A stretch of 64,000 bases of DNA from an uncultured Bacteroidales bacterium (GCA_944325415.1 CALUZW010000002.1:124001-188000); one strand, 5' to 3'. Counted from the first letter of the stretch, positions 37,018 through 46,309 are shown. Numbers and translations: made by a program. Notes: generated by a model from the sequence alone, not told the origin.

Positions 37018-39228
37018 TTATTTCAAGGTAAACGAAGCCTGGGCGCGGATATCGGCCGAAGAGGCTCCTATGTAAAGGGTAAACTTACCGGGTTCGGCTA
37101 CCCACTCGTGGCGGGCATCATCGAAATATTTGAGATCATCAGGCGTAATCGTGAACGTAACCGTTTTCTCCTCCCCGGGATTCAGAGCTATTTTGTCGAA
37201 GGCTTTCAGCTCTTTTTTCGGACGAGGCAACGACGACTTGTTGTCGCCGATATAGAGTTGCACCACCTCTTTTCCGGGACGGTCGCCACTGTTTCTCACC
37301 GGGACGGTTACCGTTATGGAGCCGTCGGCAGTGAGGCTCGACGATGAAAGGGTGGCCTTGCCATAAGAGAAAGTAGTATAGCTCAATCCGTGTCCAAAGG
37401 GGAAAAGTGCCGGTATTTTCTTGGTATCGTGCCAGCGGTAACCGACGAGAATATCTTCTTTATACTCTACGCGGATGCTGTCGCCGGGATAACAGAGGGC
37501 ATCGAAAGCATGGGCACCGTTGTCGGTAAGTTTCACAGGGAACGACATGGGCAACTTGCCGCTGGGATTGACAGCGCCACCGAGTACATCGGCCAGGGCA
37601 TGACCGGCCTCGGAACCAAGATACCATGCCTGTACGATGGCAGGTACCTCGTCGACCCACTTCATCTCCACGGCATTGCCGCTGACAAGCACCAATACCA
37701 GATTGGGATTAATGGCCGCCAGTTCGGGGATAAGCCGGTCCTGCCCGAAAGGCAGGCTGTACTGTACCCGGTCGCCGGCCTCACAATCCTGCTCGTGATT
37801 TTTATTAAGTCCGCCGACAAAAATCACCAAATCGGCGTCGGCGGCCAATTCAAGAGCCTTGCGATAGAGTGAGTCGGTATCGACTCGGGGCTGCTCGACT
37901 TTGCCATAGCGGGGACGTCCGGCGGCATAACCCTGCGTGTAGGTAATCTTGTCGCCATACAACTCGACAAGCCCCTGCAAGGGCGATATCTCATGTTTCA
38001 CTTTCAACTCCGAAGAGCCGCCACCCTCGGTGAGCCGACGGGTAGCGTTGTCGCCCACCACCAGTATCTTTTCATAACGCGAAGGGTCGATGGGCAGAAG
38101 GGCCGGCTGCTGCCGCTTCACAGGCTCATTTTTCAAGAGTACGATACCCTCGGTACCGATTTGGCGGGCCGCCTCGTAATGAGCTTCCGAGGTAAAGGAG
38201 CCCCAGGGACGGTTGCGATTCATCGCCGTGCGAAATATCAGGCGGAGTACCCGTGCAGCCTTGTCTTCGACCGTAGAAAGGGGATATTCACCCGATTGCA
38301 GGCCCTGCAAATAGGGACGAGCCAGAAAATAATCGCTATAAGCGAAGTTGCGACCCGAGGTAAGGCCGTTGGTATAGGAGCCCATCTCTATGTCGAGACC
38401 GTTGAAGACCGCCTCACGGGTATCGTGAGCGCCGCCCCAGTCGGTAACGACACAACCGTCAAATCCCCACTCCTCTTTGAGAATACGGTTGAGCAAGAGG
38501 TCGTTGTGGCAGGCGTGTTCACCCCGCACCTTATTGTAGGCACCCATGATGCTCCATGCGCCCCCCTCCTGCACGGCAGCCTTGAAAGCCGGCAGGTATA
38601 TCTCGTACAACGCCCGATCGCTCAACTGCACATCGATATGGCCGCGCCACTTCTCCTGATTGTTGAGAGCGTAGTGCTTGACACAGGCTGCAACTCCGTT
38701 TTTCTGCAACTCCTGAATGTAGGGAACAACCATGACAGAGGCCAGATAAGGGTCTTCACCAAGGTATTCGAAATTGCGACCGTTGAGCGGCGTGCGGTAG
38801 ATATTGCAACCAGGGCCCAGCAGGATATCCTTGCGGCGATAGCGGGCCTCCTCGCCGATATTCTTGCCATAAAGGGCCGACATCTCGGGATTCCAGGTAG
38901 CAGCCAGGCAGGTGAGTGCAGGGAAAGCGGTGCAGGAGTCATTGGTAAAACCGGCATTGCTCCAACTGTCCCACTGAATCTCTTCGCGCACACCGTGGGG
39001 GCCGTCGCTCATCCATATCTCGGGTATGCCGAGACGGGGCACGCCGTGCGAACTGAACTTGCTCTGTGCCGTACACAACTTGACTTTCTCTTCGAGGGTC
39101 ATGCGCGACAAGGCATCTTGCACGCGTACCTCGATGGGCTGACTCTCGTCGAGATACAACGGCACCGGTGTCTGAGCCACAGCTACCGCAGCAAACAACG
39201 AGAAAGAAAGAATGAACAGTTTTTTCAT
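37018..39228 (-). CDS. Glycoside hydrolase family 3 (beta-glucosidase/beta-xylosidase type)
   Basis: 736 residues with a signal peptide (residues 1-19, ending AVAQ). The GH3 N-terminal barrel (about 30-340) has GIPEIWMSDGPHGVREE, the KHYALNNQE sugar-binding loop, and the nucleophile Asp263 in GCVVTDWGGAHD. The C-terminal alpha/beta sandwich (about 370-600) includes VVGDNATRRLTEGGGSSEL and GGLNKNHEQDCEAGDR, with the likely acid/base Glu. A fibronectin-like domain (about 650-725, VRNSGDRPGKEVVQLY) ends the protein. It removes terminal beta-linked sugars in the periplasm. It is 29 bases behind a GH31 gene; such a GH31 alpha-xylosidase plus GH3 beta-glucosidase pair fits stepwise xyloglucan-oligosaccharide breakdown, though no GH5/GH9 endoxyloglucanase or SusCD is nearby. 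Confidence 0.93.
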   Translation of the reverse strand: MKKLFILSFSLFAAVAVAQTPVPLYLDESQPIEVRVQDALSRMTLEEKVKLCTAQSKFSSHGVPRLGIPEIWMSDGPHGVREEIQWDSWSNAGFTNDSCTAFPALTCLAATWNPEMSALYGKNIGEEARYRRKDILLGPGCNIYRTPLNGRNFEYLGEDPYLASVMVVPYIQELQKNGVAACVKHYALNNQEKWRGHIDVQLSDRALYEIYLPAFKAAVQEGGAWSIMGAYNKVRGEHACHNDLLLNRILKEEWGFDGCVVTDWGGAHDTREAVFNGLDIEMGSYTNGLTSGRNFAYSDYFLARPYLQGLQSGEYPLSTVEDKAARVLRLIFRTAMNRNRPWGSFTSEAHYEAARQIGTEGIVLLKNEPVKRQQPALLPIDPSRYEKILVVGDNATRRLTEGGGSSELKVKHEISPLQGLVELYGDKITYTQGYAAGRPRYGKVEQPRVDTDSLYRKALELAADADLVIFVGGLNKNHEQDCEAGDRVQYSLPFGQDRLIPELAAINPNLVLVLVSGNAVEMKWVDEVPAIVQAWYLGSEAGHALADVLGGAVNPSGKLPMSFPVKLTDNGAHAFDALCYPGDSIRVEYKEDILVGYRWHDTKKIPALFPFGHGLSYTTFSYGKATLSSSSLTADGSITVTVPVRNSGDRPGKEVVQLYIGDNKSSLPRPKKELKAFDKIALNPGEEKTVTFTITPDDLKYFDDARHEWVAEPGKFTLYIGASSADIRAQASFTLK

Positions 39229-39257
39229 AGGGGTATTCTTTTTTATTTACGTTATCC

Positions 39258-42131
39258 TTATCTCAGTTTCATCTGTATCTCTTCTCCGGTATAAACAAAT
39301 GTACGAGCCGGCTCTCCCGACGAGGGATAAGCCACGGGAGCATCGGGCGACACGACAACGAGTCGCACCGTGCGGCGGAGAGGCATGCCCTCATAGCTAC
39401 CCTGTTGCTTTCCGATGGTGAAGAGGCCCGATGCCTCGTCGTAGCTCATGGGTATTTGCAGGCAAGCCCCCTGCTCGTAATTATAGTTGGTATTTTCGTC
39501 TTCATAAAGGGTAAATGCAGCATCGCGTCCGGTGTAGAGATAGAGAGTCAGCGTATCGGCCGGATACTGATCGCTGTACTGCATCTCACGACCGAAAGGC
39601 ACAATAGAGCCTTCACGCACATAGAGGGGCATACGGGAGTAAGGGGCCGACACCTCGACCATCTGTCCGCCCATAATATGGGCGCCCGAGTAGAAATCGT
39701 ACCACCCCGTACCGGCCGGGAAATAGACCGTACGGGAACGCGCTCCATAGGTATATACAGGACAGGCCATGAAAGCCGGTCCGAACATATACTGGTCGCC
39801 GATGTTCAGCACTGCCGTATCGGCGGGGAAATCCATCACCAGGGGACGCATGATGGTATAGTCGTGGTGCCATGTCATGCCGGCCAAGGTGTAGATATAG
39901 GGCATGAGCGCATAACGCAAGCGGGTGTAGTAGGCCATGGAGAGGTAAGCCGGGTGTCCTTCGGGGGCAATGTTGTAAATCTCCCGATAGGGATACTGAC
40001 CGTGCGAGCGGAAGATGGGTACAAACGCTCCGAACTGGAACCAGCGGGTGTTCAGCTCGCGCCACTCTTTAAGATCGTCGTTTTCCCGACCGGTCTTGTT
40101 GAAGAGTTTGAAGGCCGCTTCGTACCGCTTCTCCACGCAGAAACCTCCGATGTCCATCGACCAGTAGGGAATACCGCTGACCGAGAAATTCAGTCCCGCC
40201 GAAATCTGGGCCTTCATATCTTCCCAGCGGGTGGCTATATCGCCGCTCCATGTCGCCGTAGAGTAACGTTGCAGGCCGGCAAATCCCGAACGGGTAAGCA
40301 GGAAAACCCGCCGGTCGGGGTCGACAGCCCGCTGGCCGTTATAGATGGCTTCGGCGTTCATCAGGGCATAGGCATTGAAATATTGGGTCGAGGGGCCGAG
40401 GGCCGTAGGGCCGCAAAGGGCCTTGCGGTAATCCATGTCGGTGCAGTCGCGCACGTTGGGTTCGCTGGCGTCCATCCACCATGCGTCGATGCCCAACGGG
40501 TAGAGATGGTCCTGCATCTGCTGCCAGAAGAGTTTGCGGGCCCCGGGCGAATAGGCATCGTAGAAAGAGCCGATGTATCCCGGGCCTATCCAGTCGCGTA
40601 TACTGTCTTTGATGGCCTGCTGGTACATCCAGCCGTGGCGGTCAAACTCCTTGTAGTGTTCGGTGGTCATATAGAATTTGGGCCATACCGATATCATCAT
40701 GCGGGCATGCTGTGCATGAATCGAGTCGACCATACCCCGAGGGTCGGGGAAACGGGCGGCATCGAATTCGTGGCTGCCCCAGGCATCTTCGGGCCAGTAG
40801 CTCCAATCGAGTACGATGTTATCGATGGGAATCTGCCGACGGCGGAATTCGGCAAGAGCCTCCAATATCTCATGCTGGGTCTTGTAGCGCTCGCGGCTTT
40901 GCCAGAAACCCATAGCCCAGCGCGGCATAATCTGTGCCTTTCCGGTAAGACGGCGATAGCCGGCTATCACCTCGTCGAGATTCTCACCGGCAATATAATA
41001 ATAGTCGAGCGAAGGGCTCATCTCGCTATACCAGCAAAGGCGGTTCTGCTCGGCGGCATCGACCGGGGTGAGCGCACGCAGGCCAAGGTAAGAGACACCA
41101 CCGTCGGGTTTCCACTCAATGCGCAGGGGCACCCGCTCACCGGCCGTGAGGCTGACGGTGAATTTGTAGCTGTTGGGATTCCAGGCCGTGCGCCAACGCT
41201 CGGGGACGACCGGCTTGCCGTCGATATATACGGTTACATAACCGGCATAATAGAGCAGGAAATGGTACTCTCCCGTCGCCCGGGCAGCGATTTCGCCCGA
41301 GTAGAGTACCGAAGAGCCGTTTAGGTCGAAGCGTTGCGGCAAATCGAGAATGGTCTTCTGATCTTCGTAATAGATGCGGTCTTCGCGGCGGACTACCGGC
41401 GAGGCTTTCTTGTTCTTGGCTGCCGGTGTGTAGGCCGCCGTCAGTGCGCCGAGCTTGCCCTGAGCGTCGTACAGGTCGAAAATCTCGCCCAGTTGGGCAT
41501 AGTCGCGGCTGTCGCCCCACTTGCAGAGCGAATAGGAATCGAAGAGCAATCCGTAATTCTTACTGGAAACGATAAAAGGCACCGACACCTTGGTGTTGTA
41601 CTGGAAAAGCGACTCGTTGCGTCCCTTGTAGTTGAACTCGTCGGCCTGGTGCTGCCCCAGACCGTAAAAAGCTTCATCGGCCGGCGACTCAAACTGCTGC
41701 CAGTAGCTGTAACCCGACACGCCGTCGACCGTTATGGGTCGAAACTTTTTGCCTCCTCCACAACGTTCACGCAGACGCACCGCACCGTCGGCATCGGCAA
41801 AAGCCACCTCACCTGTGGTCATGTCGACCGTAGCCCGTACGGCTGCGGTAGCGAGAGTGAGATGACCTTCGTCTTCATAGAGCGAAAAAGGTGTCTTGGT
41901 AAAGGCTTCCGGCAGAACGGCCAGACTTTTTGTGCGGGGAATTTTTCGGCCAGGGTGCGCCGTTACGCGGATAATCCGGTCGTCGACAACCTGCAAGCGC
42001 ACAACTCGCGCCGTCGTATCGCCCGATGCGGGCAGCGTCAGCACGACACCATCGGACATCTTCCGGTACGATGCGGCTTCGGACGAACAGACAAACAGCA
42101 ACAACAAAGAGAACAACAGGGTGTGTTTCAT
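39258..42131 (-). CDS. Glycoside hydrolase family 31 (alpha-xylosidase/alpha-glucosidase type) with PA14 insert
   Basis: The ATG at 42131 gives 957 residues and places the signal peptide (MKHTLLFSLLLLFVCSSEA) at the N-terminus; the longer reading from 42224 does not. The N-terminal beta sandwich holds a PA14-like insertion (about 215-375, with SGEIAARATGEYHFLLYYAGYVTVYIDG). The catalytic barrel shows YYIAGENLDEVI, MPRWAMGFWQSRERYKTQ, DWSYWPEDAWG, the nucleophile Asp554 in WMDASEP, and the acid/base Asp631 in WSGDIATRWEDM. The PA14 insert and these motifs match the xyloglucan-active GH31 group (BoGH31A-like), so alpha-xylosidase activity is likely but not certain. A promoter box TATATTTG lies at 42237-42244. 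GH3 follows in the same operon. Confidence 0.93.
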   Translation of the reverse strand: MKHTLLFSLLLLFVCSSEAASYRKMSDGVVLTLPASGDTTARVVRLQVVDDRIIRVTAHPGRKIPRTKSLAVLPEAFTKTPFSLYEDEGHLTLATAAVRATVDMTTGEVAFADADGAVRLRERCGGGKKFRPITVDGVSGYSYWQQFESPADEAFYGLGQHQADEFNYKGRNESLFQYNTKVSVPFIVSSKNYGLLFDSYSLCKWGDSRDYAQLGEIFDLYDAQGKLGALTAAYTPAAKNKKASPVVRREDRIYYEDQKTILDLPQRFDLNGSSVLYSGEIAARATGEYHFLLYYAGYVTVYIDGKPVVPERWRTAWNPNSYKFTVSLTAGERVPLRIEWKPDGGVSYLGLRALTPVDAAEQNRLCWYSEMSPSLDYYYIAGENLDEVIAGYRRLTGKAQIMPRWAMGFWQSRERYKTQHEILEALAEFRRRQIPIDNIVLDWSYWPEDAWGSHEFDAARFPDPRGMVDSIHAQHARMMISVWPKFYMTTEHYKEFDRHGWMYQQAIKDSIRDWIGPGYIGSFYDAYSPGARKLFWQQMQDHLYPLGIDAWWMDASEPNVRDCTDMDYRKALCGPTALGPSTQYFNAYALMNAEAIYNGQRAVDPDRRVFLLTRSGFAGLQRYSTATWSGDIATRWEDMKAQISAGLNFSVSGIPYWSMDIGGFCVEKRYEAAFKLFNKTGRENDDLKEWRELNTRWFQFGAFVPIFRSHGQYPYREIYNIAPEGHPAYLSMAYYTRLRYALMPYIYTLAGMTWHHDYTIMRPLVMDFPADTAVLNIGDQYMFGPAFMACPVYTYGARSRTVYFPAGTGWYDFYSGAHIMGGQMVEVSAPYSRMPLYVREGSIVPFGREMQYSDQYPADTLTLYLYTGRDAAFTLYEDENTNYNYEQGACLQIPMSYDEASGLFTIGKQQGSYEGMPLRRTVRLVVVSPDAPVAYPSSGEPARTFVYTGEEIQMKLR

Positions 42132-42236
42132 GATTTTTTCTTTAAAGGTATACTTACAAACAAAGAAAGGTGCCAGCGAAAAGTTTTCCCGAAATGTTCC
42201 AGGGAACCTCCTCACGCCAGCCATTTCTTCATGCTA

Positions 42237-42244
42237 CAAATATA
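42237..42244 (-). promoter_or_regulatory. -7 promoter box (TATATTTG) for the GH31-GH3 operon
   Basis: A perfect TAnnTTTG on the minus strand, about 105 bases before the GH31 ATG. Confidence 0.5.
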
Positions 42245-42371
42245 GGAGAAAAAACGGCAGCTGCCAACAAGAGACGACCTCTATGTCGAGACATCATGCG
42301 GTTTTTCATTCCCTGTTCTACCCTTCTGCAATTTTATAGAAGAAAAAAACGAATTAGTCAAATATTCTTCT

Positions 42372-42379
42372 TATTTTTG
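42372..42379 (+). promoter_or_regulatory. -7 promoter box (TATTTTTG) for the SPOR lipoprotein
   Basis: A perfect TAnnTTTG on the plus strand, 26 bases before the ATG at 42405, in the divergent spacer with GH31. Confidence 0.5.
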
Positions 42380-42404
42380 CTCGATATATCATTGATTCAA
42401 TATT

Positions 42405-42866
42405 ATGAAAAAAACATTCTTCTTAGGATTCATCGCCGTAGCCCTGCTAATAGGCGCCAGCTCGTGCAAATCGAAAGAGAGCGCGTATAAGGCCGCATAC
42501 ATGAAGGCTCAGGAAAAAGAGGTTGCCGAGGAGGTACCCGTAGAAAACGAAGTGGTTACCACACAGGCTCCCGTACAAGAGCGCGTCAGCAACGAACGCA
42601 TATCCATCATCGACGACGACGCCAGCAAACTGAAATTATACAACGTGGTTGTAGGAAGCTTCTCGGTAAAGACCAACGCCTCCTCCTTGAAAGAGCGCCT
42701 GATCAAAGACGGATACAACACTTTCATTGCCCGCAACAACCAGATGATGTACCGCGTAATTGCCGGTAGTTTCGATACCCGAAAAGAGGCCGAAGAGCTA
42801 CGCGACGCCATCAAGTTGAAATATTCGCCCGAATTCAGCGATGCATGGTTGCTCATCAACCGCTAA
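42405..42866 (+). CDS. SPOR-domain lipoprotein
   Basis: 153 residues. The signal peptide ends in a lipobox (ASSC, Cys21). A short charged coiled segment (SAYKAAYMKAQEKEVAEE, common after the lipobox in this Bacteroidetes family) leads into a SPOR domain (about 76-153: LYNVVVGSFSVKTNASSLKERL...MYRVIAGSFDTRKEAEELRD). SPOR domains bind septal peptidoglycan without stem peptides, so the protein probably helps in cell division or envelope maintenance. It sits alone: divergent from GH31, with its own promoter and a strong terminator behind it. Confidence 0.9.
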   Translation: MKKTFFLGFIAVALLIGASSCKSKESAYKAAYMKAQEKEVAEEVPVENEVVTTQAPVQERVSNERISIIDDDASKLKLYNVVVGSFSVKTNASSLKERLIKDGYNTFIARNNQMMYRVIAGSFDTRKEAEELRDAIKLKYSPEFSDAWLLINR

Positions 42867-42885
42867 AATCGATATGTTATCCCGA

Positions 42886-42922
42886 CGCATTTTGACCCAT
42901 CGTGGTCGAAATGCGTTTTTTT
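42886..42922 (+). terminator. Rho-independent terminator behind the SPOR lipoprotein
   Basis: A 12-bp stem CGCATTTTGACC/GGTCGAAATGCG (one mismatch) is followed by T7 (42916-42922). Confidence 0.9.
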
Positions 42923-42942
42923 AATTCATAATCTATTGCCTT

Positions 42943-44226
42943 ATGTGGAAAAAATGGGTGGGTTTCGACCCGTCAAAAATGAACATCTCCACCGAAATCA
43001 TGGCAGGTATCACTTCGTTTCTCGCCATGTCGTATATTCTGGCGGTCAATCCAGCCATACTTTCGGCCACAGGAATGGACAAGGGGGCCATCTTCACAAC
43101 AACCGCCCTGGCTGCCATCATCGGTACAATGTGTATGGCTCTATGGGCCAAAATGCCGTTTGCACTGGCTCCGGGCATGGGACTCAATGCCTTCTTTGCC
43201 TATACCGTGTGCCTGCAAATGGGTAACTCATGGCAATTTGCCCTGACAGCGGTCTTTCTCGAAGGCATCATCTTCATCATACTCACCCTCACCCATCTAC
43301 GGCAAGCTATTGTCAATGCCATACCCCACACCCTGCGCCAAGGCATAGGCGTGGGCATCGGACTGTTCATCGCCTTTATCGGACTTATCAACTGCCGCAT
43401 CGTCGTGCCCCACGAGACGACGCTTGTAACCATCGGAAAACTCACCAGTGGCGAGGCGCTTCTGGGGCTGATAGGACTTGTCGTAACAGCGGTTCTTGTC
43501 GTCAAAAAGGTAAAAGGGGGGCTTCTCATCGGTATTCTGCTCACCACCCTCATCGGTATTCCGATGGGACTTACCCAATATGCCGGGTTCATGAATATTC
43601 CCCCATCGATTGAGCCCATATTCATGAAATTTGAGTTCTCCGAGATATTCTCGCTGAAAATGGTCATCGTCGTCTTTACGTTTCTCTTTATCGATATGTT
43701 CGACACCATAGGCACCATCATCGGAGTATTCAACAAGGCCGGTATGACTGTCAACGGGAAAATACCACGGCTGAAAGAGGCTTTCATGGCCGACGCCATA
43801 GGAACGACCTGTGGTGCCATGCTGGGTACCAGCACCGTAACCGTGTTTGTCGAGAGTGCCAGCGGCATCTCACAAGGCGGCCGCTCGGGCCTGACCGCCC
43901 TTACCACAGCCGTATGTTTCGCACTGGCCCTGCTTTTCTCACCCTTCTTTCTCTCCATTCCGGCGCCGGCCACCGGAGCCATACTCATTCTGGTAGGTCT
44001 GTCGATGGTTGCCACCATTACCAACATCGACTTTTCCGACCTGAGTGAAGCTATTCCCGCCTTTATCTGCATACTCATCATACCGTTTGCATACAGCATC
44101 TCCGACGGCATCATTCTGGGTATGATAAGTTACGTTGTCATCAACCTGCTCAGCGGCAAACGGGAGAAGATCTCCACCGCCATGTATATCCTTGCCGTTA
44201 TACTCACGATGAAATTCATTCTTTAA
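42943..44226 (+). CDS. NCS2-family purine permease (hypoxanthine/guanine/adenine type)
   Basis: 427 residues with about 12-14 membrane segments. It opens with KKWVGFDPSKMNISTEIMAGITSFL, contains ALAPGMGLNAFFAYTVC (about 77-93) and FIDMFDTIGTIIGV (about 247-260), and ends with a hydrophobic block. These are the AzgA/PbuG/GhxP subgroup signatures of NCS2 (nucleobase-cation symporter 2) proteins, which import purine bases by proton symport; xanthine/urate members differ in these motifs. It heads a four-gene run with a small acetyltransferase (12 bases on), an SGNH hydrolase and a GH43. The grouping is functionally mixed, so shared transcription may be only positional. Confidence 0.92.
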   Translation: MWKKWVGFDPSKMNISTEIMAGITSFLAMSYILAVNPAILSATGMDKGAIFTTTALAAIIGTMCMALWAKMPFALAPGMGLNAFFAYTVCLQMGNSWQFALTAVFLEGIIFIILTLTHLRQAIVNAIPHTLRQGIGVGIGLFIAFIGLINCRIVVPHETTLVTIGKLTSGEALLGLIGLVVTAVLVVKKVKGGLLIGILLTTLIGIPMGLTQYAGFMNIPPSIEPIFMKFEFSEIFSLKMVIVVFTFLFIDMFDTIGTIIGVFNKAGMTVNGKIPRLKEAFMADAIGTTCGAMLGTSTVTVFVESASGISQGGRSGLTALTTAVCFALALLFSPFFLSIPAPATGAILILVGLSMVATITNIDFSDLSEAIPAFICILIIPFAYSISDGIILGMISYVVINLLSGKREKISTAMYILAVILTMKFIL

Positions 44227-44237
44227 CCTTCATACTC

Positions 44238-44501
44238 ATGGAACCACACATTACACACCACCCCGAAACCGCCCGGTTCGAGACCATCGTCGACGGACAC
44301 ACAGCCTACGTTGAGTATCAGCTGGAAAACAACGTTCTGGACATACTCCACACCATCGTTCCCCCTGCTATCGAGGGCCGAGGCCTGGCATCACGACTTG
44401 TAGGGGCAGCCTACGACTATGCCGAAGCCAACGGACTCACTTTCAAAGCCACCTGCTCATACGCCATTCTATGGTTACAACGTAAAAAAAGCCATGCCTA
44501 A
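44238..44501 (+). CDS. Small GNAT-like N-acetyltransferase (YjdJ/GCN5-related)
   Basis: 87 residues. The chain PETARFETIVDGHTAYVEYQ ... LDILHTIVPPAIEGRGLASRLVGAAYDYAEANGL has the acetyl-CoA pyrophosphate loop (EGRGLASRL) of the short GCN5-related family (YjdJ, human NATD1 type). Such proteins keep only the core acetyltransferase fold and have no known substrate in bacteria. It lies 11 bases behind the purine permease and 4 bases before the SGNH hydrolase. Confidence 0.88.
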   Translation: MEPHITHHPETARFETIVDGHTAYVEYQLENNVLDILHTIVPPAIEGRGLASRLVGAAYDYAEANGLTFKATCSYAILWLQRKKSHA

Positions 44502-44505
44502 TACC

Positions 44506-45150
44506 ATGAAAACAAGTATTCTGTCTTTTATCGCCGTCATCTGCCTATCGACGGCCCTACATGCCCAGGAGCCCATACGCGTAGCCTGCGTGGGCAACAG
44601 CATTACCTACGGTCACGGACTGAAAAACCGCTCCACGGAGAGCTACCCTTCGGTATTGGGCGAAATGCTGGGCGAGAAATATGAGGTAAGAAATTTCGGC
44701 ATCAGTGCGCGCACCCTGCTCAACAAGGGCGACCACCCCTACATGAAAGAGCAACTGTTTGCCGAGGCCCGTGCGTTCCACCCCGACATTGTTGTCATCA
44801 AACTGGGCACGAACGATACCAAGCCTCACAACTGGAAATATGCCCAAGACTTCCGACACGACCTCTCGGCTCTCATCGACTCTTTCCGCTGTGAAGGTTC
44901 GCCACGCATCTATCTCTGCTACCCGGCCACCGTCTACGGCATACGCTGGGGCATCAACGACAGTACGCTGGTGCATGGAGTCATACCCGCCATCAAGAAA
45001 ACAGCCCGGAAGAAAAAGGTCCGCCTCATCGACCTGCACTCTGCCACACAGGAGATGCCCGAGAATTTTCCTGATGGGGTACACCCCAATGCTGCCGGAG
45101 CCCGCATCCTGGCCGAGGAGGTTTTCAAAGCCATTACCAACAAACGATAA
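44506..45150 (+). CDS. Exported SGNH/GDSL hydrolase (acetylesterase-like)
   Basis: The ATG at 44506 gives 214 residues with a signal peptide (ending ALHAQ). An ATG at 44494 is also possible but overlaps the previous gene. Block I is VGNSITYGHG (Ser nucleophile, about residue 29), block III is LGTNDTKPHN, and block V is DGVHPNAAG (Asp and His). The isolated length of about 210 residues and periplasmic location suit a carbohydrate O-acetyl- or feruloyl-esterase. It stands before a GH43 gene in the same run and may deacetylate pectic or xylan side chains; that link is inference. Confidence 0.88.
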   Translation: MKTSILSFIAVICLSTALHAQEPIRVACVGNSITYGHGLKNRSTESYPSVLGEMLGEKYEVRNFGISARTLLNKGDHPYMKEQLFAEARAFHPDIVVIKLGTNDTKPHNWKYAQDFRHDLSALIDSFRCEGSPRIYLCYPATVYGIRWGINDSTLVHGVIPAIKKTARKKKVRLIDLHSATQEMPENFPDGVHPNAAGARILAEEVFKAITNKR

Positions 45151-45161
45151 TTTACCGACGT

Positions 45162-46229
45162 ATGTCTACAAGAAATTTTATCTCAATCCTGTTGTTGATA
45201 GGCGGCATTGTCTTATCACCCGCCGCATCAGCCCGCAAAAAAGCCAAAGTGCCCGATGAAAAAGATATGGCCGCATACCTGCTGGTCTATTTCAAAGACG
45301 ACACCCACAGCCTGCACATGGCCCTGAGTGCCGACGGCTACTCGTTTACCGATGTAAACAACGGTAGGCCCGTCGTGTCGGGTGATACCATCGCCCAGCA
45401 ACGGGGCATACGCGACCCGCACATCATGCGCGGCCCCGACGGTGCCTTCTACCTGGCCATGACCGACCTGCACATCTACGCCCAGGAGGCCGGTTACCGT
45501 GACACTCAATGGGAGCGCGACGGCAAAGCCTACGGCTGGGGCAACAACCGCGCAGTGGTACTGATGCGCTCGACCGACCTGATACATTGGACCCACAGTT
45601 GCTTCCGTCTCGATGAGGCATTTCCCGGATATGAAGAGGTGGGTTGCGTATGGGCTCCGCAGACCATCTACGACCCCGAAGCCGGCAAACTCATGATATA
45701 CTTCACCATGCGCTACGGCAACGAGCGGTGCGAACTCTACTATGCCTATACCGACGATGCTTTCACCCGCATGACGACCGAGCCGAAACGTCTCTTTAAC
45801 TACCCCAAGAAATTCTCCTACATCGACGGAGACATTACCAAGGTGGGCGACAAGTATCATCTCTACTATGTAGCCCAAGAGGGATGCGCAGGAATACGCC
45901 ATGCCGTCTCCGACTCTATCCACAGCGGGTATGTCTACGACGACGGCTGGTACGACTCCGAGCCAAGAGGTTGCGAGGCTCCCAACATATGGAAACGCAT
46001 CGGCGAAGATCGCTGGGTACTCATGTACGACATATACAGTCTGAAACCGCATAATTTCGGATTCAGAGAGACAACCGACTTCAAGACATTCACCGACCTG
46101 GGACACTTCAACAAAGGGGTGATGAAAGCCACCAACTTCACCATTCCCAAACACGGTGCCGTCATTCACCTCACAGCCAAAGAGGCCCGCCGCCTGGCCC
46201 GCTACTGGGGGTGCGACATGAAATTCTGA
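45162..46229 (+). CDS. Glycoside hydrolase family 43-like protein
   Basis: 355 residues with a signal peptide (to about 25). The five-bladed propeller places the three acids of GH43 where expected: Asp85 in QRGIRDPHIM (base), Asp in FSYIDGDITKV (pKa modulator, about 225) and Glu in RGCEAPNIWK (acid, about 275). CVWAPQTIYDPEAGKLMIYF fits blade 3. GH43 enzymes are inverting arabinofuranosidases, arabinanases or xylosidases; the exact sugar cannot be fixed. It follows the SGNH hydrolase by 11 bases and lies close to the PL11 and GH31/GH3 genes, so arabinan side-chain trimming of rhamnogalacturonan is plausible. Confidence 0.85.
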   Translation: MSTRNFISILLLIGGIVLSPAASARKKAKVPDEKDMAAYLLVYFKDDTHSLHMALSADGYSFTDVNNGRPVVSGDTIAQQRGIRDPHIMRGPDGAFYLAMTDLHIYAQEAGYRDTQWERDGKAYGWGNNRAVVLMRSTDLIHWTHSCFRLDEAFPGYEEVGCVWAPQTIYDPEAGKLMIYFTMRYGNERCELYYAYTDDAFTRMTTEPKRLFNYPKKFSYIDGDITKVGDKYHLYYVAQEGCAGIRHAVSDSIHSGYVYDDGWYDSEPRGCEAPNIWKRIGEDRWVLMYDIYSLKPHNFGFRETTDFKTFTDLGHFNKGVMKATNFTIPKHGAVIHLTAKEARRLARYWGCDMKF

Positions 46230-46249
46230 CACAACGTTCCCTCAAAAAG

Positions 46250-46289
46250 CACAGTGGGCCGCGCATCATGTGATGCGCGGCCCACTGTG
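46250..46289. terminator. Perfect 40-base palindrome, bidirectional terminator
   Basis: CACAGTGGGCCGCGCATCAT and its exact complement form the palindrome (46250-46289) between convergent genes. On the minus strand TTTTT follows, so it ends the AraC gene transcript; it also lies 20 bases after the GH43 stop. Confidence 0.85.
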
Positions 46290-46309
46290 TACTTAGGAAC
46301 AGGCCCGAA

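Noticed and set aside
39405-41324. 639-codon plus-strand open frame
   Set aside because: It is antisense to the GH31 gene with all its catalytic motifs; the open frame comes from the GC-rich codon pattern of that gene.
45228-46232. 334-codon minus-strand open frame
   Set aside because: Antisense to the GH43 gene, which has a signal peptide and all three catalytic acids.
46250-46289. 40-base palindrome as a possible recombination or phase-variation site
   Set aside because: It lies between convergent genes with a T-run on one side and no recombinase nearby; a terminator is the simpler reading.
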